DNA from: Aedes albopictus
Lineage: Eukaryota; Arthropoda; Insecta; Diptera; Culicidae
Assembly: GCF_035046485.1 (NCBI RefSeq)
Contig: NC_085137.1
Coordinates: 251,742,733-251,806,732, forward strand
Length of the DNA stretch: 64,000 nucleotides
Direction of reading: 5' to 3'
The notes under the pieces are model-generated. The model did not search any database. It was not told where the DNA came from and worked only from the letters and a program-made list of their open reading frames with translations. Below, in pieces: positions 54,350-64,000 of the stretch; position 1 is the first letter of the stretch, and each line of letters starts with the position of its first letter. The translations under genes and the position numbers were made by a program.

Positions 54350-54407
54350 CTGTGGAAGAGAAATGGATTGTTTATCGATTCCAATGTGTGAAATCTGAGT
54401 ATCTCAC

Positions 54408-54477
54408 CTATGCCATGCCGGGGCGGCTGCCTTTTCATTCGGCCGAGACTTCTGTTACGAGTGTTGGTATTAAGGAC
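54408..54477 (-). CDS. Small internal coding exon, minus strand
   Basis: 70 nt between acceptor ATTTTTATATAG and donor GTGAGA, reading VLNTNTRNRSLGRMKRQPPR then HGI, in phase with the exon at 54349. It is basic. Further exons presumably lie to the right, beyond the transposon-filled sequence, and were not found. Confidence 0.5.
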
Positions 54478-54834
54478 CTATATAAAAATGCTATTTTTTA
54501 ATTATTCTCCATAATAACAAGTTGATTGCAGCTATAAATCAATACAAGAGACAATAAATGGATATGCGGGCTGAGTGTACTCGAAAAGTCAACAGTAATT
54601 TTGGTCTGCCTTTCTTGAACCAATTGTTAGTTTGACAAGTACAAAATTAGAACCCTTTGTAATCTTTATTACTTGATTTTTAAGAATTAGTCTTTCAGTC
54701 TGAGAAGAGACACTATGGAATTCATTATCTCAGCTTGCAATGCACGACGGGTCCCATCCGTATGCATAAACGAAAATGTTTGTGCTAAATCCAATAGATA
54801 AGTGAAGTCTTCAAAAAAGGTTATCCTCTTTTAA

Positions 54835-55450
54835 CCCTCTAATACCCAAATTTTTGATTTTGATCTAAATATCATTTTTCGTCATCTAAAATCGATTTAA
54901 ACATGTTTTGGAAGATGATTCTTTTTAATTCTCGATTTCGTTAATTTCAGTTTTTGATTTTTCTAATTTTTATTTTTGAACATCCCCACACTTTTATATT
55001 TTTCCTGGAAGCCAATTTGGGGAACGGATTTTTTGAGATGAAAACATTTTGAGATTTTATGATAATTGTTGAAATATTATTATTTTAAATTTTTTTCACA
55101 GAAAATTTTATTTTCCGTGTAATTTTAAGGAAAATAATTTTAGAGTGTATTCGATTTCCTTAAGCTTTTAAACAAGGATAGAATGATTTGGGAAAAATTT
55201 AAAATATGTTAATTGTAGCGATTCAGTACAAAATAAACAATGACATCTAAAAGATGACTAAAACATCAATTTTTCAATGATTTTTAAAAAATGTAAATAC
55301 GCTTTAAAATACACCAAAAATTATTTTGAGATATACACAACAGTCCTAAATATCAGCCAAAAATATTAAAAAAATGATTTACTAGGAAACAAAAATTACA
55401 AAAATGCTCAAACTATACCCCGTCTAAAGGCGGGATTGGGTATTAGAGGG
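54835..55450. mobile_element. 616-bp TTAA-flanked element, CCCTCTAATACCC ends
   Basis: TTAA lies at 54831-54834 and 55451-55454. The ends CCCTCTAATACCCAA and TTGGGTATTAGAGGG are perfect inverted repeats. TTAA with CCC ends is piggyBac-like. The interior is very AT-rich with no ORF. Confidence 0.8.
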
Positions 55451-55564
55451 TTAATGTGCACAATTCGAGAGTTCAACATTTTAAAAGTCAAGAATGGCGT
55501 CGAAAGTGGACGCTCAGGTAAAAACATCAATCACGACCAATGAAGCTTCCGAGAACATAAGACC

Positions 55565-56035
55565 ATAGTTCCCTGGGTTAGTGGATTGGTGTCAGTCCAT
55601 GCGAGTCAGCTGTAAAACTACAAGCAGCGAAAAGATAACAAGAGAAGAATACGAACCGATACCAATGATGACGAAAAAGGCCGACGTCTGAGTGCTAGGG
55701 AAGCAGCTAGCGAATGCTGCAGAGAATGCAGGCACTGAGGAGCTTAAAACCAACAAAGTATTTAGTAAGGCTGGTATCACAGCTGAACTCATAAAGATGG
55801 GTCTAGAAAAGTTGACCACCTGACTGCATTGATTGATAGTCCAGAACTAGGAGTCAGAATAGCTATCGGAGGAGTGACAGGAAGGGATAATCTGTCCTAT
55901 TTACAAGAAAGGCGATCAACTGGATTGTGAGAACTATAGTCTGGACACCACTATAAATGTCGCCTACAAAGTGCCATCAGAGATCATCTTCCTACGTCTA
56001 TCACCTAAAATGAATGAGTTCGTGGGAAGCTAAGT
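55565..56035 (+). pseudogene. RTE-clade LINE fragment
   Basis: 5' leader words (TTAGTGGATTGGTGTCAGTC) are followed at once by GGTATCACAGCTGAACTCAT and then CTATTTACAAGAAAGGCGAT (RT start), so the endonuclease is deleted. It ends at CACCTAAAATGAATGAGTTC. Confidence 0.75.
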
Positions 56036-56199
56036 ACTAAACTTCTCTATCTTGGGACTCAAAGCAGATAGAAAAGTGTCGTCCTCTGCAAAAATATTTT
56101 GGATAGTAAGAACAATCTGGTAATTCAGCTTTTATTTGATGATTTCGCCGCAAGATGTTGAAGTAAAGTAAACAAACTACTCATTGTCAAGTAAAGTTT

Positions 56200-56625
56200 T
56201 GAAAATGCTCAATCTCAGGCTGCAGCTCTCAATTCCCTTACGAACTTCGTCAAAGACGACACTTCACTGTCTGCTTTGAATCACCAGATGGAGCAATTCC
56301 AAGCGAGGACTAGCGCCTCCGGACGGAGAAATTGCTCACTAAGTAATGCATTGCCAGATGGCTTACGGCTTCCTGAAGAACTTTACCAAAGACGACACTT
56401 TTCTATTTGATTTGGGTTCCAAGATAGAGAAGTGCCACCTAGTGATAAATTGTTTAACTAGTTGCTGAATCACTAGATTGTTCTTGATTTCCTGAAGAAC
56501 TTTGACGAAGACGAAACTTTTCTGATTGCTTTGGTTTGTGAGATAGAACAGTTCATAATTTTACTTGACCACTTGACAACCACCTTCTGAACAACTTTGC
56601 TGAAGTCATCAATATTGAAATCCAA
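56200..56625. repeat. Diverged tandem repeat, about 130-bp period
   Basis: Four degenerate copies of (C)TGAAGAACTTTGnCGAAGAC, then ACACTTTTCT, with GAGATAGAGnAGTTC about 45 bp later, at about 56240, 56375, 56500 and 56590. Related words (TTTGCTGAAG, TTCGGCAAA) occur at 39800-39850. No reading frame is kept across units. Confidence 0.55.
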
Positions 56626-56635
56626 TCCATCTACA

Positions 56636-57050
56636 GGGGGTGACCCAAATGTTTGGGATAGGCAACTTTTTTTTCTCTCACAAAAAGTTCAACATGCTGT
56701 AACTTTTCATAGAGTGCATTGAAAATTCTCAAATTTTGACTGTTTGTCAACCTATGTGCACCTATATGTGTATCATTGGCACAAATTTGAGCTCGATTGA
56801 ATAATCTTTCGCGAAGCTAGAACCGTTCTCGTAAAACACTATTTTTAGGCAACTAATTTTTGAACTGTCATATATCGGAAACCAGTGAACCGAATTGAAT
56901 GAAATTTTGAACGTTTATCAACGATATATTAATGCTTGAATAGTCTTTAAAACATATGTACTTTTTGAATGTTGAAAAAAGTTATCATGGATTGACACTT
57001 TTCTGATAACAAAATATATTAGAGCCTATTTGGATTGAAGAAAAAAACAC
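56636..57050. mobile_element. Probable DNA-element end (GGGGGTGACCCAAATGTTTG)
   Basis: GGGGGTGACCCAAATGTTTG, then GGATAGGC, followed by AT-rich filler. It looks like a single terminal repeat of a TA-type element whose other end is lost. Low certainty. Confidence 0.4.
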
Positions 57051-57139
57051 ATTTAGTGTTTAGACATTTGCATGGACAGTTCACATTGAGCCATCAGTTT
57101 GGCTCTTTAGACAAGGGGCTTGCACGTTACAACCTCCTC

Positions 57140-57286
57140 CACATGTCGCGCTTGGTTTCGCAAGCATCCTTTTGGAGCCACCACCCTATGTCACGCTTGG
57201 CTTTGCAAGTACGTCATCCTCTCTGGAGCCACCATTCTCTGTGGCGCTTGATTTCGCGAACACCTCATCCACTATGGAGCCATCAT
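57140..57286. repeat. Three tandem units of about 50 bp
   Basis: Units at 57140-57184, 57185-57235 and 57236-57286 share CGCTTG(G/A)(T/C)TT(C/T)GC and TGGAGCCA(C/T)CA. In the plus frame each gives a 17-residue repeat (LEPPPYVTLGFASTSSS type). It adjoins the C-terminus of the minus-strand BEL and may be part of that element's 3' region. Confidence 0.65.
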
Positions 57287-57299
57287 CCTCTGGTAATAA

Positions 57300-58972
57300 T
57301 GCTTATTTGGCAACAGGTCTCCTCAAGACACCCCCGGATGTAAAAACATCGGCTTGACGCACTACCCCATATTTGCCAGCATATGTGCATATTACACGAC
57401 CTCTCATCCATGAATTGCTTATCTTCTCATCTGCTATGACTACCAACTCACCCTCACTGTGATCGGACGAACACTTTGAAACCATTTGGTTCTTCCTTGT
57501 AATCATTGGGCATGATACTCGGTGATCCACCGCTGCCAAAACTTGTCCGATGTTTTCTGCCTACAGGTCCAGCTATCTCAAAGAAACTTACCAACTCACA
57601 GGTTCTTTTACCGGTTGTTGCACACCGATAGAGCTAAGTTACAAGAACTGATTTGGACTAATGGGCTCTTCGTGTGACGATAGAAGGGAGACCAATGTGA
57701 GTGGCCGAGTTGATCATCGTTTCGGCCTCAGCGAAGTATGTTTCCAGTGATTCATCGTCGAGGTTGCTATCGGCTGGTAAAGGTAATTAAAGCTGATTTG
57801 ATGGACATCACCATTCGTTCTCAACAGCCTCTCATATGTGGGTCCGAGGGAGGGTTGACTCTCCCATGTGTGTTGTAGTCTGTGAACGTACTGCCCAGCT
57901 CCTCACTGATGTTGCGGATCTCATTGTGCAACCCAAGCAACACGACTTGTTGCTAATCCGGTAACAGCAACCTTAGTGCAATTTATTCACTGTCCGTATT
58001 GCGGACGACAGAACACAATTGTTTCTTCTTTGAAACCCAAAAAGCGCAGATTCTGAATTCTTATGCAACATAAACGAGGAGGAATGATAAAAAAGATGGG
58101 AAACAAATTTGTCCAGACTCGAACCATGGACACCAGGAGTATTATCTACTCACCTTACATACTACACCAAAAGCTCTGTGAGAGAATCGATGCTCAACAC
58201 ACTATAAAAGCTACTGAAGTTACTTGTTACTTTATTGCACCTTTTTTGTCACAAGTTAGAGAACTGTCAAAATGAAAAGACGCTCAAGTTTTCTGTCACT
58301 CATTTGGAACCTAATCTGAACAAACAAACCAGAGTTAGATGTTTCATGCACGTTACATAACACATTTAATGTAAGCTGACTATATTAGCACTTGCGAACA
58401 ATATGTAAGCTCCGCCTCCACGAATCGATGTCAAACACGTGGTAATTTGTGATTTCTATGAAACAAAGCCACAACTTTACGAATTTCGGAGTTTAAATGC
58501 AACTCAATTGACAAGATGGAAGTTTCGTGTGCTTCTAGTGCAACTCATTTAGACCAAAACATAGAAAGCCACAATCTGTATGATGTTGCAGGTGCTGCTT
58601 GGGAGCTCTCGGCTAATCCACACAAAATTCGTTTCATTATCGAAATAAAACTCTTGTGGCGCTCCGCGTCTGGCAATTAACCATCGCATCGGATTGCCTT
58701 TTACAGGGATCAGCAGATAGAATCTTCTATGTGCACGGCTCTTGTCGTCAAGCAGGTAAACTCCCCACAGCTTAACCGCGCTTCGCCCTACATAAGCGCC
58801 CAAAGTAATCGAAACCAATGAAGGTAAACGCACGGACATGTGGTGTCAACCTTACTCGTGGTAAAGGGGCAAATTTTGACGGCAACAATGAGGATTTGTA
58901 AATATTGCACCACATACACATTTTTTTTGTCTTACGCAGGCGTATTCGTAACTCACGTAGAATTTTTGACGT
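57300..58972 (-). pseudogene. BEL/Pao retrotransposon, integrase core and C-terminus (minus)
   Basis: Reading minus: LRQILRELRIRLRKTKKMCM-like zinc-finger end, FTFIGFDYFGRL (usually VDYFGPL, catalytic D kept), then LIARRGAPQEFYFDNETNFV (usually SDNGTNF; the catalytic D is kept but the Gly is Glu), then degraded sequence, then GELVVIADEKISNSWMRGRV and VRQADVFTSGGVLRRPVAK, the chromodomain-like C-terminus of BEL integrases. Multiple stops lie between 57540 and 58540. No LTR was identified. Confidence 0.8.
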
Positions 58973-58973
58973 A

Positions 58974-59661
58974 GGGTCAAGTGGGGTAAAATGCCATTTT
59001 TCAAACTTTCATCGTTTTCAATGATAATTAGCCTCATTTGTTAGGCTTCCAAAGTGGTAACAGCAACTAGACAATATTTGCTCGATACTTCAGCAAAAAT
59101 ATTCACAAAACTATTGCATTTTCATCAATTTTCAGCGATTTTAAAAACTGATTCGTAAAACGGAAGTGGTGCAAAACGACCAACTGCCATGGGGTAAGAT
59201 GCCACTTCATGAAAACATTCAAAAATTACGTCCATCAGTTTTCGGACATTTCCGACTCCTTTTCCCCCCTCTGTCCCGCTTTTTTCGTATACTCAATAAA
59301 TGGAGTGTTACCTCCCTCCCCGCAAAACGATGATCGTAATATTTGAATGACCCCTAACATGGAAAGCTTAGACTTCAACAACCATGCGTCTCCATGTGTG
59401 CCTTAATCTCGTTGGAAACACTTGGCTGGTAATAAACTCATCAGAAAACCTTAATTGAAAGCACGGAAAACCGGAAGTTGCCAATTTTTATTGGGAAATC
59501 AAAGGATATTTCGTGGGTTTGGTGGCCTAGCTTCTAGAAGAATGTTTGATGCAAACATATCTTGACACCATTCACCTATAGCAATGATCAAGTCCCATTC
59601 AGGAATGATTTTATGAGTTGGGCCATTTTACCCCATCTTGGCATTTTGGGCTTTGTTCCCC
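58974..59661. mobile_element. 688-bp TA-flanked element inside BEL (GGGGTAAAATGCC)
   Basis: TA lies at 58972-58973 and 59662-59663. The left end is GGGTCAAGTGGGGTAAAATG. The right end, inverted, is GGGGAACAAAGCCCAAAATG, then GGGGTAAAATGGC. BEL integrase coding resumes on both sides in register (AATAAATTA/CGTCAAAAATT), proving insertion. GGGGTAAGATGCC also occurs inside near 59190. Confidence 0.8.
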
Positions 59662-59955
59662 TAATTTATTCAACACAGTTTCGTCTTTAGCGTGTCGATA
59701 CCTTCGATAATACCAGTCCAGTAAAAGCGCCTTAACATGGTGTTCTCGAGGAAGTATTATTGGATTTCTTGCATCAAAGGGTAAATATTCTGCAGCGTCC
59801 ATCCGTCCACCGACACGTAGTACTCCTTGTTCGTCCATCATCGGTGGTAGTGTTGCTATCTTGCTGGAATTCTCCAATATTTTCTTCTTTGTTTCCAGTT
59901 GTTTGTTGTGTTTCATCACTCAATTCCGTTCCAATTTTGCGAGGAGTGCCACTAG
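59662..59955 (-). pseudogene. BEL/Pao retrotransposon, integrase zinc-binding region (minus)
   Basis: KIATLPPMMDEQGVLRVGGR, then PIILPREHHVKALLLDWYYR and RYRHAKDETVLN: the HHCC region of BEL/Pao integrases, with LP(R/K)(E/D)HHV and H(A/G) in place. It continues into 58972 downwards once the TA element is removed. Confidence 0.85.
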
Positions 59956-62940
59956 TTGGCACGGTATAGGCTGGGTATGCTGCGCAATTCAGATCCCATT
60001 GTGATCCACTAGCCTCTGCCCAGCAACTCCTATCCCTACCTCCTCGCGGTACCGGCCGAAAACTATGAACAACCTTAGGGAAGATCGGGTAAACCCCGGT
60101 GGGAACTTTGGTCGTAGGCTGACAGGGAAGAGGGGTTTGCTTCGGCAAGCAAACAGCGTCTGTTCTTCAGGAGGAGCGGCTCACAACAGCGTCTGATCCC
60201 CATGTTAGGGGCGGCTGATCTACGTCCGGGTGCCAGGGAAGGACTCTACTGCTCTACTGTGCACTATGGTCCTCCGGAAAGTAGGGAGTTGGTGTCAGGC
60301 CCTACGAGCCAGCCGTAAAAAAACCATTGTAACGGAAAATCAGCAACTGAATACTACGAACCGAGACCAACGGCAACGACTTCAGCGAACAAAAAGGACT
60401 TGCGATTGAAAACTCGGTACGTGGAACTGCCGATCTCTCAGCGTCCATCAGCAAACGAACGAAAACGGCCTACGACTCATTGATTTCGCCGCCTCCAAAA
60501 ATATGGCCATACGTAGCACCTTTTTCCAACATAGCCTCCTTTATCGTTACACCTGGAGATCACCACAGCAGACGGAATCTCAAATCGACCACGTTCTGAC
60601 TGACGGACGGCACTCCTCAAACATTATCGACGTCAGGACCTATCGTGGCGTTAACATCGACTCCGCCCAAAACTCTCCGTCTTCAACAATGTACGGTACC
60701 GGCGACCGCCACGGTACAACCTAGAGCGACTGAAACAACCGGATGTCGCCTCAGCATACGCGCAGAATCTCGAGGCCGCGTTGCCAGACGAGAGCAAACT
60801 CGATGAGGCCCCTCTAGAGGACTGCTGGAGTATAGTGAAAGCAGCCATCAACGACGCAGCCGAGAGCACCATCGGGTACGTGGAACGGAATCGACGAAAC
60901 GAACCAGAGCGCAGAACGGTTTTGGAGGAGAAGAACGCAGCGAGGGCGGTAATGCTGCAGCAAGAGACTTGACAAAACGTGGAACGTTATAAACAGAAGC
61001 GGAAACAGCAAATCCGCCTCTTTCGGGAGAAATAGCGCCGCCTGGAAGAAGCGGAGTGTGAAGAAATGGTACTGCTGTGCGGTTCCCAAGAAACACCCCA
61101 AGCAACACACATGTTATATATTAGTTAAGACAGCGCAAGTTTTGGTTGTATAGAAGTTTATTTTTCGTAATTCATTGTGTTGGAATAACGTCAAATAAAC
61201 TTCTATACAACCAAAACTTGCGCTGTCGTAACTAATATATAATATGTGTGTTGCTTGGGACGGAGGTCCTATCAGAAGCTCAACGCATCCCGCAGCGGCT
61301 TCGTGCCACGAGCCGAAATATGCAGGGATAAAGACGGAGGCCTCTTGACGGACGGACGTGAGGTGATCGAAAGGTGGAAGCAGCACTTCGATCAGCACCT
61401 GAACGGCGTGGAGAACGTAGGCACGGGAGCTCACGGTAACGGAGGAAACGATGATGCCAGTGCAGCGGAGGACGGAAATGAACCAACTCCCACGCTGAGG
61501 GAAGTTAGGGATGCCATTCACCAGCTCAAAACCAACATAGCAGCTGGTAAGGATGGTATCGCAGCTGAACTCATCAAGATGGGCCCAGACAAGTTGGCCA
61601 CATGTCTGCATCGGCTGATAGGCAGGATCTGGGAAACCGCAGCTACCGGAGGAGTGGAAGGAAGGGGTAAAAGTTCTATCCCAGATCATCTTCCGTCGTC
61701 TGTCACCTAAAACGAATGAGTTCGCGGGAAGTTATCAAGCCGGCTTTATCGACGGCCGGTCGACAACGGACCAGATCTTTACCGTACGGCAAATCTTCCA
61801 GAAATGCCGTGAATACCAGGTCCCAACGCATCACCTGTTTATGGACTTCAAAGCGGCATACGACAGTATCAACCGCGCAGTGCTATGGAGAATCATGGAC
61901 GAAAACGGCTTTCCTGGAAAGCTGACTAGACTGATTAAAGCAACGTTGGACGGTGTGCAAAACTGCGTAAGGGTTCCGGGTGAACTATCCAGTTCATTCG
62001 AATCTCGCCGGGGACTGCGACAAGGTGATGAACTCTCATGCCTACTCTTCAACATTGCTCTGGAAGGTGTGATGCGACGAGCCGGGCACAACAGCCGGGG
62101 AACGATTTTCACAAAATCCGGACAATTTGTGTGCTTTGCGGATGACATGGACATTATTGCCAGAACATTTGGAACGGTGGCAGAGCTGTACACTCGCCTG
62201 AAACGCGAAGCAGCAAAGGTCGGACTGGTGGTGAATGCCTCAAAAACAAAGTACATGCTGGTAGGCGGAACCGAACACGACCGGATCTGTCTGGGTAGCA
62301 ATGTTACGACAGACGGGGATACTTTCAAGGTGGTGGAGGAATTTGCCTACCTCGGATCCTTACTGACGGCTGACAACAACGTGAGCCGTGAAATTCGGAG
62401 GCGCATCATCAGCGGAAGTCGGGCCTACTACGGGCTCCAGAAGAAACTGCGGTCGAAAAAGATTCACCCACGCACCAAATGCACCATGTACAAAACGCTA
62501 ATAAGACCGGTGGTCCACGGGCACGAGACATAGACCATACTCGAGGAGGACCTGCAAGCACTCGGAATTTTCGAGCGACGCGTGCTAAGGACGCTCTTCG
62601 GTGGTGTGCAGGAGAACGGTGTGTGGCGGAGAAGGATGAGCCACGAGCTCGCTGCACTTTACGGCGAACCCAGCATCCAGAAGGTGACCAAAGCCAGAAG
62701 AATACGGTGGGCAGGGCATGTTGCAAGAATGCCGAACAACAACCCTGCAAAGACGGTTGGCACAAGAAGGCGTGGAGCGCAGAGCGCACGATGGGCGGAC
62801 CAGGTGGAGCGTGACCTGGCGAGCATTGGGCGCGACCGAGGATGGAGAGCAGCAGCTACAAACCGAGTATTGTGGCGTACTATTATTGATTATGTCTTGT
62901 CTTAAATGTGATGTTGAACAAATAAATGTATGTATGTATG
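59956..62940 (+). pseudogene. RTE-clade (JAM1-like) LINE, nearly full length
   Basis: The 5' leader (about 59960-60420) includes GGGCGGCTGATCTACGTCCG. Endonuclease remains: QTESQIDHVLTDGRHSSNII. Linker: ESTIGYVERNRRNEPERRTV. RT: IAAGKDGIAAELIKMGPDKL, then a deletion near 61665, HHLFMDFKAAYDSINRAVLW, FESRRGLRQGDELSCLLFNI, FVCFADDMDIIARTFGTVAE (catalytic ADD intact), LRSKKIHPRTKCTMYKTLIR. A 1-2 nt slip at about 62515 precedes the C-terminus VLRTLFGGVQENGVWRRRMS and WAGHVARMPNNNPAKTVGTR, ending 62905. The 3' tail is AATAAATGTATGTATGTATG. It is interrupted at 61097. Inactive, but the best RTE reference in the window. Confidence 0.85.
61097..61259. mobile_element. 163-bp near-perfect hairpin in RTE (CCCAAGCAAC ends)
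   Basis: CCCAAGCAACACACATGTTA and its inverted complement bound arms of about 65 bp around AATTCATTGTGTTGGAATAA. RTE reads AAACAC before and GGAGGTCCTATCAG after, with AC on both sides as the possible 2-bp duplication. The ends match the 6512-7617 element. Confidence 0.8.
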
Positions 62941-63567
62941 TCATGAGTTGCATTACGTAGATTGAAATGTGGACAGACAAAGGCAGATCGCATCTCTTCG
63001 TTAGTTGTTTCCACTTGTTCCTCCTTCCAGTCACCATCTCGTTCGTATAGGAATGCAGTTCCTCGATACTAGCGGCTCTCGGGGTACGTTGAAGGCCCTT
63101 TTCCCCATCTTGTTGCTTCATCTGCTACGGTTTGTCTTGTTCTGATCTATCTCCATTCTGACACCGAGGATAAACTCGTTGACTCTGAATGCTACAAACT
63201 GCCGATGGCGTCGTGTATCGGTATCCACGCAACGACAGCTGTAGAATCAGTTCAAAGGAAGGTGTGAGTGACTTTTACTGAGTGATGCCTTTTGATAGTC
63301 TTTCTTTTGACTGCATCTTTCGGCGAATGTTTATTATTTGTAGCAACTACTTCTGGATAGCGTCTTTATCGCCCAAATTGCCAACTAATTTGATGTTAGT
63401 TCGCATTGTAAGGTAGAACTAGTACCAAAGAAAGTTGTGACAATCGACTAGCTCAGGCAATTATTGTCAAGCCTTAGGGTTGGCCTCGTGCCGAAATTAA
63501 CGGACGATACAAAGGGACGACAAACGGATATTCCAATTCCGCAAATAAAGGATGGGAGCCAATTGTA
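62941..63567 (-). other. Mostly unassigned; weak BEL-like frame at 62960-63121
   Basis: A minus-strand frame reads MKQQDGEKGLQRTPRAASIE, then WKQLTKRCDLPLSVHI, which could belong to the same minus-strand BEL element interrupted by RTE, but I cannot place it in a domain. The rest shows nothing recognisable. Confidence 0.3.
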
Positions 63568-64000
63568 CCGTAAACCGGGGTCAAATTGATCAGCGGGGTG
63601 AAATTGATCATTCGGGTACTACATTGTAATTCCATACTAGGAACTCTTGAGCGTCGTAATGATCTTATACTTTTTACGTCTTCTGGTCCGTAGCTGTCTA
63701 GAGATGAGTGTAGACCTTCATTTTTTTAGAAAAAAAATAGTTTTGCCTTATTTGCAATGTATTTCTCATTTAGCTGAAATCATTGCTACTAAACAATCGA
63801 TTGCTACTAGGACTTCCCGTAAATTATCTGTTTTAACATTTTTGTGGAACCTTGATGAGGAAGCTATGTAGCTAATCAGAACATGGAATAGTTATAAAAA
63901 AGTTCATTTTATGATGAGATAGTCATTTATTGTGATAGAAATCAATTATTTTAAATTAAATTGCCTACCTTTAGGCGTTTAATTTAATATATTTAATAAT
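63568..64000 (+). mobile_element. Left end of a TA element running off the window
   Basis: TA at 63566-63567, then CCGTAAACCGGGGTCAAATT, then GATCAGCGGGGTGAAATTGATCA (two GGGGT blocks 18 bp apart, each followed by AAATTGATCA). Its partner end would lie beyond 64000. The frame at 63647-63871 inside has no recognised domain. Confidence 0.6.

Noticed and set aside
1..64000. CRISPR arrays, operons, prophage or bacterial features
   Set aside because: Repeats present are inverted or tandem transposon structures; genes are spliced and the sequence is clearly animal nuclear DNA.

Overview
The window looks like repeat-rich nuclear DNA of a culicine mosquito, with Aedes as the best guess. Three things point there: GT-AG spliced genes with multi-kilobase introns; a TE mix of RTE (JAM1-like), R1, Loa, BEL/Pao, copia and a mag-like Ty3/gypsy element, with tRNA-derived SINEs; and very many TA- or TTAA-flanked miniature elements. 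Species is inferred by family resemblance only; no search was run. Nothing bacterial or CRISPR-like was seen.

Host genes. (1) A minus-strand SUN-domain gene (exons between 9450 and about 4300) encodes a short N-terminus, one membrane segment, a coiled coil and a SUN domain, the layout of inner-nuclear-membrane LINC proteins of Spag4/Klaroid type. (2) Head-to-head with it, about 560 bp away, a plus-strand gene of six coding exons (10012-17479, 672 codons by my splice model) encodes an acidic protein with a Cys-pair region and a compact C-terminal domain that I do not recognise. The space between the two start codons is a likely bidirectional promoter. (3) A minus-strand gene near 53.46-54.48 kb contributes Ser-rich, polar coding exons; its upstream exons probably lie to the right. 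(4) A weak minus-strand gene candidate lies at 0.9-2.3 kb.

Transposon layout. 0-9 kb: short inverted-repeat elements around the SUN gene. 10.3-14.7 kb (intron 1 of gene 2): a two-copy tandem duplication, each copy carrying different insertions with clean target duplications. 18.3-24.7 kb: RTE pieces, a BEL/Pao remnant, and an R1 copy split by a 1.9-kb hAT-like element. 28.4-42.4 kb: a nest in which a copia remnant holds a Loa LINE; the Loa holds an R1 (itself holding a SINE) and a fold-back element (itself holding an intact-looking mag-like LTR retrotransposon with 249-bp LTRs identical by eye). 42.6-51.3 kb: RTE and R1 wrecks, a fold-back and a SINE. 54.8-64 kb: a TTAA element, RTE copies and a minus-strand BEL/Pao integrase region cut by a TA element.

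Most interesting general pattern: at least six unrelated miniature elements share one terminal layout (TA, then CCGT or GGGT, then one or two GGGGTNA blocks about 18 bp apart, each followed by a family-specific 6-8-mer). Many insertions can be proved inside the window because an empty site survives in a paralogous or inverted copy.
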